Source: Labilithrix sp. | GTDB taxonomy: Bacteria; Myxococcota_A; Polyangia; Polyangiales; Polyangiaceae | Assembly (NCBI GenBank): GCA_019637155.1 | Contig: JAHBWE010000004.1 | Coordinates: 124,001-188,000 of the forward strand | Direction of reading: 5' to 3' | DNA length: 64,000 nt | Shown: positions 24,872 through 33,701 of the stretch, one piece after another | Numbering within the stretch: position 1 is the stretch's first letter | Layout: each line of letters opens with the position of its first letter | Translations under genes and position numbers: made by a program | The notes under the pieces: generated by a model | The model's database searches: none | The model's input: the letters and a program-made list of their open reading frames with translations, nothing else | What the model was told of the DNA's origin: nothing

Positions 24872-26479
24872 ATGATCGACATGGCGCGGCGGTTCGGCGA
24901 TGGCATCTGGGCGAGCGTCGTCATTGCGACCTACAACCGGCAGGAGCTCCTGCGGCGGTTGTTGATGCAGCTCGACTCACAGACGATCGATCCTTCACGC
25001 TACGAAGCGATCGCGATCGACGACGGGTCGAAGGAGGACACGAAGAAGGCGCTGTCCGATCTGCGCACGCGCTACGTGCATCGCATCGAGCGGCAGGAGA
25101 ACGCCGGGGCGGCGGCGGCGCGGCAGCGGGGGGTGGAGCTCGCGAGCGGGCGCATCATCGTCTTCCTCGACGACGACATGCAGGTGCGCTCCGACTTCAT
25201 CGAGCGGCACCTCGATCGGCACGACGGCGTGACCACCGTCGTGCTCGGGCGGCTGCGGCCCGACGCGAAGCTCGCGGAGATGCCGCTCTTCGAGCGCTTC
25301 TACGCGCGCGTGATGGCGAGCCAGAACGACGAGCTCGCGTCGGGGAAGCCCGTGCGCGGGCACAACATCTACACCGGCAACGTCTCGATGCCGAAGGCGC
25401 TCTTCGTGCGCGCGGGCGGGTTCGATCCCGCCTTCCGCGCGCTCGAGGACGAGGAGCTCGGCGTGCGGCTCGAGAAGGCGGGGGCCACCTTCGCGTTCGC
25501 GAACGACGCGGAGAGCGTCCACGGCTCCGACTGGACCTCGATGCAGAAATGGATGGAGCGCGCGTACCGCGACGGCGTCTACCAGACCAAGCTCTCGAAG
25601 AAGCACCCCGACATGCCGGAGTCGAGCCCGTGGCGCTTCCTCCCCAACCTGAACCCGGTGTCGCGCCCGTTCATGGCGCTCTCGCTCGCGGCGCCCGCGG
25701 CGGCGAAGGTCGTCGCCGGCGCCGCGATCCGCACCGCGTCGACGCTCGACAAGGTCGGCCTCGAGCCCGTCGCGATCGCGGGGATGACGTTCGTGTACGG
25801 CATTCAATACTACCGCGGCGTGCGCTCCGAGGTCGGCGGCGCGCTCGACGCGCGGCGCGAGTACGGCGAGTTCAAGCGCGGCGTCGCGCTCCTGCGGAAG
25901 GGCGACGACTCGTCCGCGTTCAAGGCGATGCGCGAGGCGATCGCGGAGGACCATCGCGTCATCCAGATGTACGCCGAGAAGTACGAGGACCGCGCGAGCG
26001 AGAGCAGCTTCGCCGGCGACGCGGTGAAGAAGATCGGGTTCCAGCTCATGATCGCGTACCGCGTGATGCGCGCCTTCCGCGCGGCGGGCCTCCAGCTCGG
26101 CGCGCAGTTCATGTCGCGCACGATCCGGCACGCGTTCTCGTCCGACGTCCACTGGGACGCCGACCTCGAGCCCGGGATCATGATCGTGCACGGCTTCGGC
26201 CTCGCGATCAGCTACGCCGCGCGCGCGAGGCACGGCTGCATCCTCTTCCAGAACGTCACCCTCGGCTACGGGCCGGACCCGATCACGAAGGAGGCCGGCG
26301 CGCCGCTCCTCGAGCGGAACGTCCACGTCGGCATCGGCGCGACGCTGTTCGGTCCGATCGTCATCGGCGAGTCGTCGAAGATCATGGCCAACTGCGTGCT
26401 CTCGCGCAGCGTGCCGCCGCGCTCGATCGTCGAGGCGCCGATCCCGAACGTCGCCGCGCGCGCGCCGGCGCGCTCGTGA
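24872..26479 (+). CDS. GT2 glycosyltransferase fused to a hexapeptide (left-handed beta-helix) acyltransferase-like domain
   Basis: A 535-residue protein. Residues ~10-240 are a GT-A family 2 domain: SVVIATYNRQELLRRLL, the nucleotide motif IAIDDGSKED, NAGAAAARQRG, and the metal-binding LDDDM. A further conserved stretch is GFDPAFRALEDEELGVRL. After a helical linker, residues ~440-530 form a left-handed beta-helix resembling serine-acetyltransferase-type enzymes: DADLEPGIMIVHGFGLAIS, GILFQNVTLGYGP-like and NVHVGIGATLFGPIVIGES coils. Together they suggest sugar transfer and O-acetylation by one polypeptide. It is the only GT2 gene in the window. It converges on the Clp-N-like gene with 12 bases between stops. 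Confidence 0.83.
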   Translation: MIDMARRFGDGIWASVVIATYNRQELLRRLLMQLDSQTIDPSRYEAIAIDDGSKEDTKKALSDLRTRYVHRIERQENAGAAAARQRGVELASGRIIVFLDDDMQVRSDFIERHLDRHDGVTTVVLGRLRPDAKLAEMPLFERFYARVMASQNDELASGKPVRGHNIYTGNVSMPKALFVRAGGFDPAFRALEDEELGVRLEKAGATFAFANDAESVHGSDWTSMQKWMERAYRDGVYQTKLSKKHPDMPESSPWRFLPNLNPVSRPFMALSLAAPAAAKVVAGAAIRTASTLDKVGLEPVAIAGMTFVYGIQYYRGVRSEVGGALDARREYGEFKRGVALLRKGDDSSAFKAMREAIAEDHRVIQMYAEKYEDRASESSFAGDAVKKIGFQLMIAYRVMRAFRAAGLQLGAQFMSRTIRHAFSSDVHWDADLEPGIMIVHGFGLAISYAARARHGCILFQNVTLGYGPDPITKEAGAPLLERNVHVGIGATLFGPIVIGESSKIMANCVLSRSVPPRSIVEAPIPNVAARAPARS

Positions 26480-26491
26480 CCTTCCTGACCT

Positions 26492-27298
26492 TCACGAACC
26501 TTCGCGCAGGCGCGTGACCGCGGCGCGGAGCGCTTCCATCAGCGGCGCGAGCGCGTCGTCGCCGTTTGCGCAGCGTTCGGTGAGCTTGGGGCCGAAGGCG
26601 TCGCCGCCGTCGGTGAGGGCCTGCGCCAGGATCCCGAAGAGGCGCGGCGTGGCGTAGAGCGACATGTCGGTCGGCGCGCGCTTCGGCGTCGTGCGATCGA
26701 CGAGCTCGGTGATGCGCGCGAGCTCGTCCTCGAGCGCGGGCTTGCCCTTCGCGCGGAGCGCCTTGTCGAACGAGTGGATCGCGGCGAGGAGCACGTGACG
26801 ATGGCCGAAGAAGGCGTGGCCGTTCTTCGAGGCGAGGACGAACGCGACCGCGAGCACGGGGCACTCCTCGAACAGCTCCTTCGACGCGGGCTCGCGGATG
26901 ACCGACTCGAGGCGCGGCGTGTCGAGCACGGCGGCGATCGCCTCCGCGAACGCCGCGAACACGAGCCCGTTCTTCGCCGCGGTAGGATGCCCCGTCGCGT
27001 AGCGCTCGAGGAAGCTCTGCGTCGAGCGCGGCGCCGGTCCGGTGAGGAGCTCCTCGAGGTACTTGGTGAAGAGCGCCTTCTTCGCGCCGCCGCGCTGCTC
27101 GACGAGCACCGACGCCTCGATCGCCTTCGCCGAGATACGCTCCCCCACGATCGCCCGCACCGGCGGCATCTCGTAGAGCACGGCGCTGAGGTGCGCCGGG
27201 GACGTCATCGCGTGGCCGTTCGCGTTCGACGCGTTCTGCGCCGCGGTCATGAGGTACCGCACGGCGTAGGGCCAGTCTTCCATCGTCAGGATGCGCAT
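26492..27298 (-). CDS. Protein with Clp N-terminal (ClpN)-like helical repeats, no ATPase
   Basis: A 268-residue soluble, mainly helical protein starting MRILTMEDWPYAVRYLM. Two segments look like the Clp N domain: an early one (AAQNASNANGHAMTSPAHLSAVLYE) and a later one (NGHAFFGHRHVLLAAIHSFDKAL). Each has the Gly-His...His-Leu-Leu pattern of 'a...gh..i...HlLlall'. No AAA+ module follows, so it would be a stand-alone adaptor-like protein. The assignment rests on this motif pattern only. An in-frame upstream extension to 27385 exists but overlaps the promoter region of the OPX gene, so ATG 27298 is preferred. Divergent from the OPX gene. Confidence 0.5.
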   Translation of the reverse strand: MRILTMEDWPYAVRYLMTAAQNASNANGHAMTSPAHLSAVLYEMPPVRAIVGERISAKAIEASVLVEQRGGAKKALFTKYLEELLTGPAPRSTQSFLERYATGHPTAAKNGLVFAAFAEAIAAVLDTPRLESVIREPASKELFEECPVLAVAFVLASKNGHAFFGHRHVLLAAIHSFDKALRAKGKPALEDELARITELVDRTTPKRAPTDMSLYATPRLFGILAQALTDGGDAFGPKLTERCANGDDALAPLMEALRAAVTRLREGS

Positions 27299-27365
27299 TT
27301 CTGTGGAGGATAGCGGTTCGCAGCCGCAGGACGTCCTGGCCCGGCTCGTGTATGATCGCGGCGAC

Positions 27366-27953
27366 ATGAGTCCTTGGCTCCGCATCGTTCTTTGTGCCGC
27401 GCTCGCCGGCGGCTGCGCGTCGACGGGCCCCTACGTCTGGGCCGACAGCTTGCCCGCCTCCGCGAGCGGCTCGACCGACGGCGTGATCATCCAGGACGGC
27501 GATGTGGTGAACGTCCGCGTCTTCAACCAGGAGCCGCTCTCCACCCACGAGAAGGTGCGACCCGACGGCAAGATCTCGATGCCCGTCATCGGCGAGGTCA
27601 CCGCCCGCGGCAAGCGCCCGGCGCAGCTCGCCTCGGAGATCCAGGACCGCCTCAAGTCGGTCGTCGTCGCGCCGTCGGTCACGGTGACGATGGACGCGGG
27701 CGCGGAGCTCCGGGTCTCCGTCGTCGGCGAGGTGAGGAACTCGGGTGTGTTCCAGCTCGATCACGGCGCGAACGTGCTGCACGCGCTCGCGGCGGCGGGC
27801 GGCCTCTCCGAATACGCCGACGCGGACAAGGTCTTCGTCGTTCGCAAGTCGCTCCCCCAGCGCGTGCGGTTCCGCTACCAGGACCTCCGGTCCGCGGATC
27901 CGAAGAGCATCGCGTTCCAGCTCCAGGCCGGCGATGTCGTCGTCGTCGAGTAA
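27366..27953 (+). CDS. Short Wza-like polysaccharide export (OPX) lipoprotein
   Basis: A 195-residue lipoprotein: signal MSPWLRIVLCAALAGGC with acylated Cys17. A polysaccharide-export domain (~37-110) shows IIQDGDVVNVRVFNQEPLS, VRPDGKISMPVIGEV and the VAPSVTVTM end. One SLBB domain (~113-160) shows VVGEVRNSGVFQL and LHALAAAGGL. The protein stops right after the terminal LQAGDVVVVE strand. It therefore lacks the C-terminal amphipathic helix that lets classical Wza form its own outer-membrane pore. OPX proteins of this class need a separate beta-barrel porin; the candidate is the barrel at 7902. The 3' end overlaps the esterase gene by 20 bases. Confidence 0.88.
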   Translation: MSPWLRIVLCAALAGGCASTGPYVWADSLPASASGSTDGVIIQDGDVVNVRVFNQEPLSTHEKVRPDGKISMPVIGEVTARGKRPAQLASEIQDRLKSVVVAPSVTVTMDAGAELRVSVVGEVRNSGVFQLDHGANVLHALAAAGGLSEYADADKVFVVRKSLPQRVRFRYQDLRSADPKSIAFQLQAGDVVVVE

Positions 27954-28824
27954 GCTCCTCTTCCTCATCCTCCCCGGTGTCCTCTTCGCCGGCTGCGACG
28001 ATCCGAAGCCGCCGCCCGTCGACGACTCGAAGGTCGTGCGCCTCGTCTCCGAGGGATGCAACACCACCGCGCTCGGCGCGCCGAAGGGGTTCTTCGCGCA
28101 GACGCAGGTCGAGATCGGGAGCAGCACGCGCACCTACGACTGGATGATCCCGGAGGCCCACAACGGGCAGGCGCCGATCCCGCTCGTCTTCGTCTTCGGC
28201 GGCGATCTCCAGAAGGGCGCCGACGCGCGCGCGAAGTACCCGCTCGAGGCCGCGACCGCCGGCGCGGCCGCGTTCGTCTGGCCCGATCCCGACACGTCCG
28301 GCCGGTGGGACATCGAGCGGGGCGGCGAGGGCAACGGCGACGTCGCGCTCTACGACGCGATCCGCACCTCGCTCGGCAAGTCGCACTGCATCGACATCAA
28401 CCGCGTCTTCGTGACCGGTCACTCGCGCGGCGCCTACTTCGCGAACCACCTCGGCTGCTTCCGCGGCGGATCGATCCGCGCCCTCGCCGCGCACGGCGGC
28501 GGCGGCCCCACGAGCGAGGACGCGCTCGACTTCAGCGAGCGTGGTCAGCTCAACTGCCCGGAGAAGCCCGTCGCCGCGATCATCACGCACGGCGCCGACG
28601 ACACGGAGGTCGAGCTCAAGGAGGGCCAGGCCACGCGCGATCACTGGGGCCGCGTCAACTCGTGCCGCACCGGCGGCCTCGAGGGCTTCGACCCTGCGCC
28701 GTGCATCCAGCTCTTGAACTGCGCCTCCGATCGCCCGGTCGTCTACTGCGAGGTCCCGGGCATCGGCCACGACCTGTGGTCCCTCGCGCCGCGCGCGACC
28801 TGGTCGTTCTTCGACTCGCTCTGA
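27934..28824 (+). CDS. Secreted alpha/beta-hydrolase lipoprotein, feruloyl-esterase/PHB-depolymerase-like
   Basis: A 296-residue lipoprotein (signal MSSSSSKLLFLILPGVLFAGC, Cys21). The core matches the LpqC/esterase-PHB group. It has a DWMIPEAHNGQAPIPLVFVF entry strand and the nucleophile elbow GHSRG with Ser164. The block HGADDTEV probably carries the acid residue, and a terminal GIGHDLW probably supplies the His. Several Cys suggest disulfides in the periplasm. The ATG lies inside the 3' end of the OPX gene (20-base overlap), so it is translated with the exporter. A polysaccharide O-acyl esterase that edits the exported polymer is a reasonable guess from context. Confidence 0.8.
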   Translation: MSSSSSKLLFLILPGVLFAGCDDPKPPPVDDSKVVRLVSEGCNTTALGAPKGFFAQTQVEIGSSTRTYDWMIPEAHNGQAPIPLVFVFGGDLQKGADARAKYPLEAATAGAAAFVWPDPDTSGRWDIERGGEGNGDVALYDAIRTSLGKSHCIDINRVFVTGHSRGAYFANHLGCFRGGSIRALAAHGGGGPTSEDALDFSERGQLNCPEKPVAAIITHGADDTEVELKEGQATRDHWGRVNSCRTGGLEGFDPAPCIQLLNCASDRPVVYCEVPGIGHDLWSLAPRATWSFFDSL

Positions 28825-28882
28825 ACCTCGCTCTGAAAACCCCGCGCGCGAGCCGGACCGTGCCGTGCATGGTCGCGGCGTC

Positions 28883-29893
28883 ATGTTCGACGTTCCTCGT
28901 GTTGGTGCGGCCTTCGTGTTGGTCGCGCTCGGTGTTGGTTGTCAGAGCTCGAGCGCGAAGCCTTCGCACGCGTGCTCGGAGGCGCAGGCGCTGCAGAGCG
29001 CGAAGATGCGCGGGAACGGGCTTCCGCCGAAGACGATCTCGCTCACGTTCGACGACGGACCCGGCGTCCGCACGGTCGAGCTCTCGCATTGGCTCCGCGA
29101 TCAGGGCGTGCGCGTCGCGTTCTTCGTCAACGGCAAGAACGTGCCGGCGGGCGCGGAAGGTGAGGCGGTCCTGCGCGCGATCGTCGACGACGGCCACGTC
29201 CTCGGCAACCACACCGAGACGCACGCCGACCTCACGAAGCTGACGCCGGAGGCGATCGTCGACGAGGTCGCGCGCACCGACGCGATCATCGCGCCGTTCG
29301 TCCCCGATCAGCGCTTCATGTTCCGGCCGCCGTACGGCGCGTGGAACGACGCGGTGCTCGCCGCGCTCGACGCGTCGCCGATGAGCAAGTACGTCGGCCC
29401 CGTCGACTGGGACCTCGGCTTCCAGTGGGGGCCCGGCATGGCCGCGGACTGGGACTGCTGGAGCCCGAACGGCGCGTCGGATCCACCCGTCGTCGACGTC
29501 GCGACGTGCGGGGACCTCTACCTCCAGCAGATCCGCGCGGCGGGGAGCGGCGTCGTGCTGCTGCACGATCCGTATTTCATCGACGACAAGAAGGAGAACG
29601 GCGGCACCGTCGACATGGTGATGAACATCGTCCCCGTGTTGAAGGCGGAGGGCTTCACGTTCGTGCGCGTCGACGAGGTGCCTTCGCTCGCGGCGGTGCT
29701 GCCGCCGCTGGCGACGCCGGTCGCCGACGCGGGCAGCGACGGCGCGACGTCGTCGTCTTCGTCGACTTCGTCCTCCGCGAGCTCGAGCTCGAGCACGGGA
29801 GGCGCGGCAATCGATGCTCCTACCGCTTCGGCGAGCGGTGGCAGCTCTGATCCCTGTTCGTCTTCGCCACAGACCCGCGCCACGAACCACTGA
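28883..29893 (+). CDS. Polysaccharide deacetylase (CE4/NodB) lipoprotein
   Basis: A 336-residue protein with signal MFDVPRVGAAFVLVALGVGC (Cys20; an in-frame GTG lies 18 bases upstream). NodB homology motifs are complete: TFDDGPG with Asp57-Asp58, HTETH (His110 and His114, metal ligands), RPPYGAWN around 148-155, and the closing VVLLHDPY. Such enzymes de-N- or de-O-acetylate GlcNAc polymers, peptidoglycan or xylan outside the cytoplasm. A ~60-residue Ser/Ala/Gly-rich tail follows the catalytic domain. It lies 58 bases after the esterase gene on the same strand, so the pair may modify the exported polymer. Confident for the family; substrate unknown. Confidence 0.9.
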   Translation: MFDVPRVGAAFVLVALGVGCQSSSAKPSHACSEAQALQSAKMRGNGLPPKTISLTFDDGPGVRTVELSHWLRDQGVRVAFFVNGKNVPAGAEGEAVLRAIVDDGHVLGNHTETHADLTKLTPEAIVDEVARTDAIIAPFVPDQRFMFRPPYGAWNDAVLAALDASPMSKYVGPVDWDLGFQWGPGMAADWDCWSPNGASDPPVVDVATCGDLYLQQIRAAGSGVVLLHDPYFIDDKKENGGTVDMVMNIVPVLKAEGFTFVRVDEVPSLAAVLPPLATPVADAGSDGATSSSSSTSSSASSSSSTGGAAIDAPTASASGGSSDPCSSSPQTRATNH

Positions 29894-30018
29894 AAAATGC
29901 GCGGGTTCGCGCGTGCCTCGAGCTGGGCACGACGACTGCTTGAGGCAACGACACAACCCCGACGACGCTGCCCGTCGCCACAACCCAAGTCTCACGAATC
30001 ATCTTTTGGAGCCGAACG

Positions 30019-31122
30019 ATGAACCGCATTCTGCCGCTGCTTGCTCTCACCCTCTTCGCCGTCGCCTGCGGGAGCAGCGACAAGAAGACCGCCACCAACG
30101 ACCAGACCCCCGATGGCCAGCAGGCGACGAACCCGGACGGGACGCCGATCGATCCGGACGGCCTCGGCGGCGGTGACCCCGCGCTCGCGGGCACGAACCC
30201 GATCGAAGGCATCGGCGAGGTGCAGGCGATCATGGAGCCGGGCACGTTCACCGACGGCCCGGTGTGGTCGGAGAACGGCGGCGCGCTCTACTTCTCGACG
30301 CCGCTCGGCGACGGCGGTCTCTACCGCATGCTCCCCGACGGCCGCGCCATCGAGGTCCGCACCGGCGTCGCGCTCGAGGGCTCGCAGCCGATCGGCAACA
30401 CGGTGCACCCCGGCACCGGCGAGATCATCACCGCGGAGGCGAAGCGCATCACGAAGACGACGTTCGAGGCGGTCCTCAACGCGCCGGCGTCGGTCATCAC
30501 CGCGAACTACGATCCGTCCTCGCAGCCGGGGCAGACCGATCCCTACGCGCCGCCGCCGCCGCCGCCGGGCGACGGCAGCTTCGATACGCTCAACGACGTC
30601 GTCGCGCGCAAGGACGGCACGCTCTACGTGACCGACCCCGGCTACTTCGTCGAGGGCGGCCCCGCGGTCAATCGCATCTTCCGCGTCCTCCCGAACGGCG
30701 GCCCCGCCCTCATCGTCGACGCGTTCGAGGACATCCCGAAGCCGAACGGCATCGCGCTCTCGCCGGACGAGAAGATCCTCTACGTCGGCTTCACCGCGCC
30801 GACGCAGGGCACGGTCCCGTACATCCGCAGGTACGCGCTGAACGAGGACGGCTCGCTCGCGGGCTTCGAGAAGTTCATCGACCTCGGCGCGGAGTCGGCG
30901 CCGGACGGCCTCGCGGTCGACCTGGCGGGCAACGTCTACGTCGCGACGACGGGAGGGGTCGAGGTCTTCAAGCCCAACGGCGAGCGCTGGGGCGGCATCG
31001 CGGTGCCGGAGACCCCGACCGGCATGACGTTCGGCGGTCCGGAGATGAAGACGCTCTACATCACGACGCAGGGCACCCACATCTTCCAGATCACGACGAA
31101 CCTCGCGGGCCTCTCGCAGTAG
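30019..31122 (+). CDS. SMP-30/gluconolactonase-like beta-propeller lipoprotein
   Basis: A 367-residue lipoprotein (MNRILPLLALTLFAVAC, Cys17) with GGAG upstream of the ATG. After an Asp/Gly/Thr-rich spacer the body is a six-bladed propeller of the SMP-30/gluconolaconase/LRE family. It shows FTDGPVWSENGGALYFS, DTLNDVVARKDGTLYVTDPGY (Asn metal ligand in NDVV), PNGIALSPDEKILYVG and APDGLAVDLAGNVYVAT. Members hydrolyse lactones or organophosphates using a divalent metal. The lipid anchor suggests it works outside the cytoplasm. A strong hairpin terminator begins 38 bases after its stop, so it is probably monocistronic. Confidence 0.85.
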   Translation: MNRILPLLALTLFAVACGSSDKKTATNDQTPDGQQATNPDGTPIDPDGLGGGDPALAGTNPIEGIGEVQAIMEPGTFTDGPVWSENGGALYFSTPLGDGGLYRMLPDGRAIEVRTGVALEGSQPIGNTVHPGTGEIITAEAKRITKTTFEAVLNAPASVITANYDPSSQPGQTDPYAPPPPPPGDGSFDTLNDVVARKDGTLYVTDPGYFVEGGPAVNRIFRVLPNGGPALIVDAFEDIPKPNGIALSPDEKILYVGFTAPTQGTVPYIRRYALNEDGSLAGFEKFIDLGAESAPDGLAVDLAGNVYVATTGGVEVFKPNGERWGGIAVPETPTGMTFGGPEMKTLYITTQGTHIFQITTNLAGLSQ

Positions 31123-31159
31123 CACGCACTTCGTACTTCGCGACGGCAGCGTCGTCCCC

Positions 31160-31203
31160 ACGCAGCGCCACGGCTCTCCGCCGTCGGCGCTGCGTTCTTT
31201 TTC
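31160..31203 (+). terminator. Rho-independent terminator after the SMP-30 gene
   Basis: A perfect 10-bp stem (ACGCAGCGCC at 31160-31169 with GGCGCTGCGT at 31186-31195) is extended inward by ACGG/CCGT and followed by TCTTTTTC. This is the clearest intrinsic terminator in the window. Confidence 0.85.
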
Positions 31204-31258
31204 GGCGCGCGCCGCCGTAAGGAACTTCGTCCAAGGTTCGTTGTCGCTCCGTTGTCCG

Positions 31259-32143
31259 ATGCGACGCGTGTTCCCCTGGCGCCTCCTCCTCCTCGGCGCG
31301 ACGTTCGCCTCCGGTTGGATGGTCGCCGTGCTCGTACATCCGCCGCCGCCGGCGCGCGCGGCGGAGACGACATCGGCGCCGGAGGGCGCGTCGTCGTGCA
31401 CCGACCGCGCGGCGATGGAGGCGAACGCGAACCTCGTCGCGCAGCTCCACGACGTCCAGGGACGTCTCGCGCTCGCGGAGCATCGGCGGGACGAGGCCGA
31501 GAGCAAGTCCGCGAAGATGGTGAGCGCCGATCGCGCGCGCGTCCTCCCTTCGGTCGACGAGTGGGGACGCATGGCGCGCGAGGGCAAGCTGCGGACGCGC
31601 ATGCCGTGCAGCGCGTGGGACGAGCACGGGAGCTTCTCGACGCGGCGCGCGGAGGGCGGTCGCTCCTTCCAGACCCACGGCTCGCAGCGCACCGAGCGCC
31701 TCCACCGCGCGGAGACGGCGGGCTTCACGGCGGAGGAGGTCGAGACGTTCACGGACGTCTATCGCCGCACGCACGAGCGGACGTGGGCGTCGATCCGCCG
31801 GACGTGCGAGGCGAACGAGGCCTACCGCGGCGTCGCCGCGGAGGGGGAGGAGTGGTCGACCGAGTCGAAGATCTCGATCTGTCGCGCGGCGTTCTTCGAC
31901 CTCAGCGAGGGGGCGACGCGCGCGGCGCTGGCGCGGGTCACGAGCCTCCGCGCCGCGCACGCCACCGCCGATCGCGCGACGAACGACATCGAGCGGATCG
32001 CGTTCGCGGTCACGGAGGTCCCGCAGACGCTCGACGACGAGCTCGTGCGCGCGTTCGGCCGCGAGAAGGCGACCCGCGCGATCGATCACGGTCTCCTCTG
32101 CTTCGACGAGGCGGTCTTCGACCTCGGCACGACGGACGGCTGA
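31259..32143 (+). CDS. Hypothetical membrane-anchored/secreted coiled-coil protein
   Basis: A 294-residue protein. ATG 31259 gives MRRVFPWRLLLLGATFASG, a basic start and a single hydrophobic segment, then a Pro-rich stretch and Ala/Glu/Arg-rich helices with heptad character (NLVAQLHDVQGRLALAEHRRDEAE). Four Cys outside the helix region could pair in the periplasm. A TTG 18 bases upstream is an alternative start. No family is recognised. It is separated from the SMP-30 gene by the terminator and converges on the Ada-AlkA gene (one base between stop codons). Confidence 0.6.
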   Translation: MRRVFPWRLLLLGATFASGWMVAVLVHPPPPARAAETTSAPEGASSCTDRAAMEANANLVAQLHDVQGRLALAEHRRDEAESKSAKMVSADRARVLPSVDEWGRMAREGKLRTRMPCSAWDEHGSFSTRRAEGGRSFQTHGSQRTERLHRAETAGFTAEEVETFTDVYRRTHERTWASIRRTCEANEAYRGVAAEGEEWSTESKISICRAAFFDLSEGATRAALARVTSLRAAHATADRATNDIERIAFAVTEVPQTLDDELVRAFGREKATRAIDHGLLCFDEAVFDLGTTDG

Positions 32144-33625
32144 TCACGCGGAGAGCGGGAGCCGCTTCTCGCCCGCGTCGGCGCACCAGAGGTGCTGCGC
32201 CGCGTAGGCGCGCCAGGGCCGCCACGCCTCTGCGCGCGCGAGGAGCGCGGCGGGCGTCGGTCGCGCGCCCGACGTCGCGGCGCCGCGGAGCAAGCCGAGG
32301 TCGCTCGCGGGGAAGGCGTCGGGATCGCGGAGCGCGCGGAGCGCGACGTACTGCGCGGTCCACTCGCCGACGCCGGGCAGCGCGCGGAGGTCCGCGCCGG
32401 CGTCGTCGAGCGATCGCGCGGGCGAGAGCAGCCCCGGATCGGCGGCGACCGCGCGCGCGCACGCGGCGAGGGCGGCGACGCGGGCGCGGGGCATGCCGAG
32501 CGTCTCGGCGCCGGCGCGCGCGAGCGCTTCGGGGCGAGGGAAGAGATGGGTGAGGCCGCCGGCGCTCGCGCCTTCGAGCGATCGCCCGTACCGCGCGACG
32601 AGGCGGCCCGCGAGCCCACGCGCGGCGACGACGCTCACCTGCTGTCCGAGGATCGCGCGCACCGCGACCTCGAAGGGGTCCCAACCTCCCGGCACCCGCA
32701 GGCCGGGGCGGGCGGCGACGAGGGGACGGAGGAGCGGGTCCTTCGAGAGCGCCGCGTGGATGACGCGCACGTCGGCGTCGAGATCGAACATGCGCCGCAC
32801 GCGCGCGATGATGGCGGGCAGCGCCGCGACGGCGGGGAAGCAGATCGTGACCGCGAGCGCGTCCTTCTTCGGCGAGGGCGCGACCGCGATCGTCCCGCAC
32901 GCGCCGCCTTCTTCGATCGTGCGCGTGTACACGCGCGGCGTGACGACCTCGACGCCGGGGATCGCGCGCGCGGCGAAGAAGCGCTGCATCTCGTCCCAGT
33001 CGTAGGGCGGCACGTAGCTGAGGGAGAGCGTGAGCGCCGACGCCGGAGCACGCCTTCCTCGCAGCGCGGATGGCGGTCGTCCGTAGAGCTGGTGGAACGC
33101 GTCGTTGAAGCGGCGGAGGCTCCCGTAGCCCGCGGCGTGCGCGATCTCCGCCATCGGCATCGACGTCTCGTGGACGAGCTTCTTCGCGAAGAGGAGCCGC
33201 CGCGTCTGCGCGACCGCGATCGGCGACGTGCCGACGTGCTCCTGGAACAAGCGGCGCAGCTGGCATCCGCCGATCCCGAGCCGCTGCGCGAGCGACTCGA
33301 CGCCGTTCTCGGCGCCGTCGAGCGCGCCTTCGGCGATGAGCATCATCGCGCGCGACACCGTGCTCGAGGTCCCGCGCCACGCCGCGAGCTGGGGCGACGA
33401 CTCGGGGCGGCAGCGGAGGCACGGCCGGTACCCCGCCTCCTGCGCCGCGGCGGCGCTCGCGAAGAAGGTGACGTTCTCGCGCTTCGGCGTCCGCGCGGGA
33501 CAGATCGGGCGGCAGTAGATCCCGGTCGTGCGCACCGCGACGAAGAAGCGGCCGTCGAAGCGCGCGTCCCGCGCGAGCAGCGCGCGATAGCACCGGCCGG
33601 CGTCGAGCGTCTGCATCGCTCCCAT
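32144..33625 (-). CDS. Ada-AlkA fusion: methylation sensor/AraC regulator with 3-methyladenine DNA glycosylase
   Basis: A 493-residue fusion. Residues ~10-75 are the Ada Zn-binding methyl-acceptor domain with Cys38, Cys42, Cys69 and Cys72 ([21 protein letters not shown]). An AraC helix-turn-helix region follows (~105-195: [40 protein letters not shown]). Then come the AlkA N-domain and the HhH-GPD glycosylase core with the hairpin [19 protein letters not shown] and catalytic Asp442 in ASDLGL. It both senses methyl phosphotriesters and excises alkylated bases. ATG 33616 is an alternative start. Divergent, 76 bases away, is an Ogt-type methyltransferase, the other half of the adaptive response, so the shared intergenic region is the likely target of its own regulator domain. 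Confidence 0.93.
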   Translation of the reverse strand: MGAMQTLDAGRCYRALLARDARFDGRFFVAVRTTGIYCRPICPARTPKRENVTFFASAAAAQEAGYRPCLRCRPESSPQLAAWRGTSSTVSRAMMLIAEGALDGAENGVESLAQRLGIGGCQLRRLFQEHVGTSPIAVAQTRRLLFAKKLVHETSMPMAEIAHAAGYGSLRRFNDAFHQLYGRPPSALRGRRAPASALTLSLSYVPPYDWDEMQRFFAARAIPGVEVVTPRVYTRTIEEGGACGTIAVAPSPKKDALAVTICFPAVAALPAIIARVRRMFDLDADVRVIHAALSKDPLLRPLVAARPGLRVPGGWDPFEVAVRAILGQQVSVVAARGLAGRLVARYGRSLEGASAGGLTHLFPRPEALARAGAETLGMPRARVAALAACARAVAADPGLLSPARSLDDAGADLRALPGVGEWTAQYVALRALRDPDAFPASDLGLLRGAATSGARPTPAALLARAEAWRPWRAYAAQHLWCADAGEKRLPLSA

Positions 33626-33701
33626 CGTGGCACCGCCGGCGGCGCACGACCACGTCCGAAAATGGCCAGCGCCGCGGTCGCGGTCGCGTCATCCTCACGC
33701 C

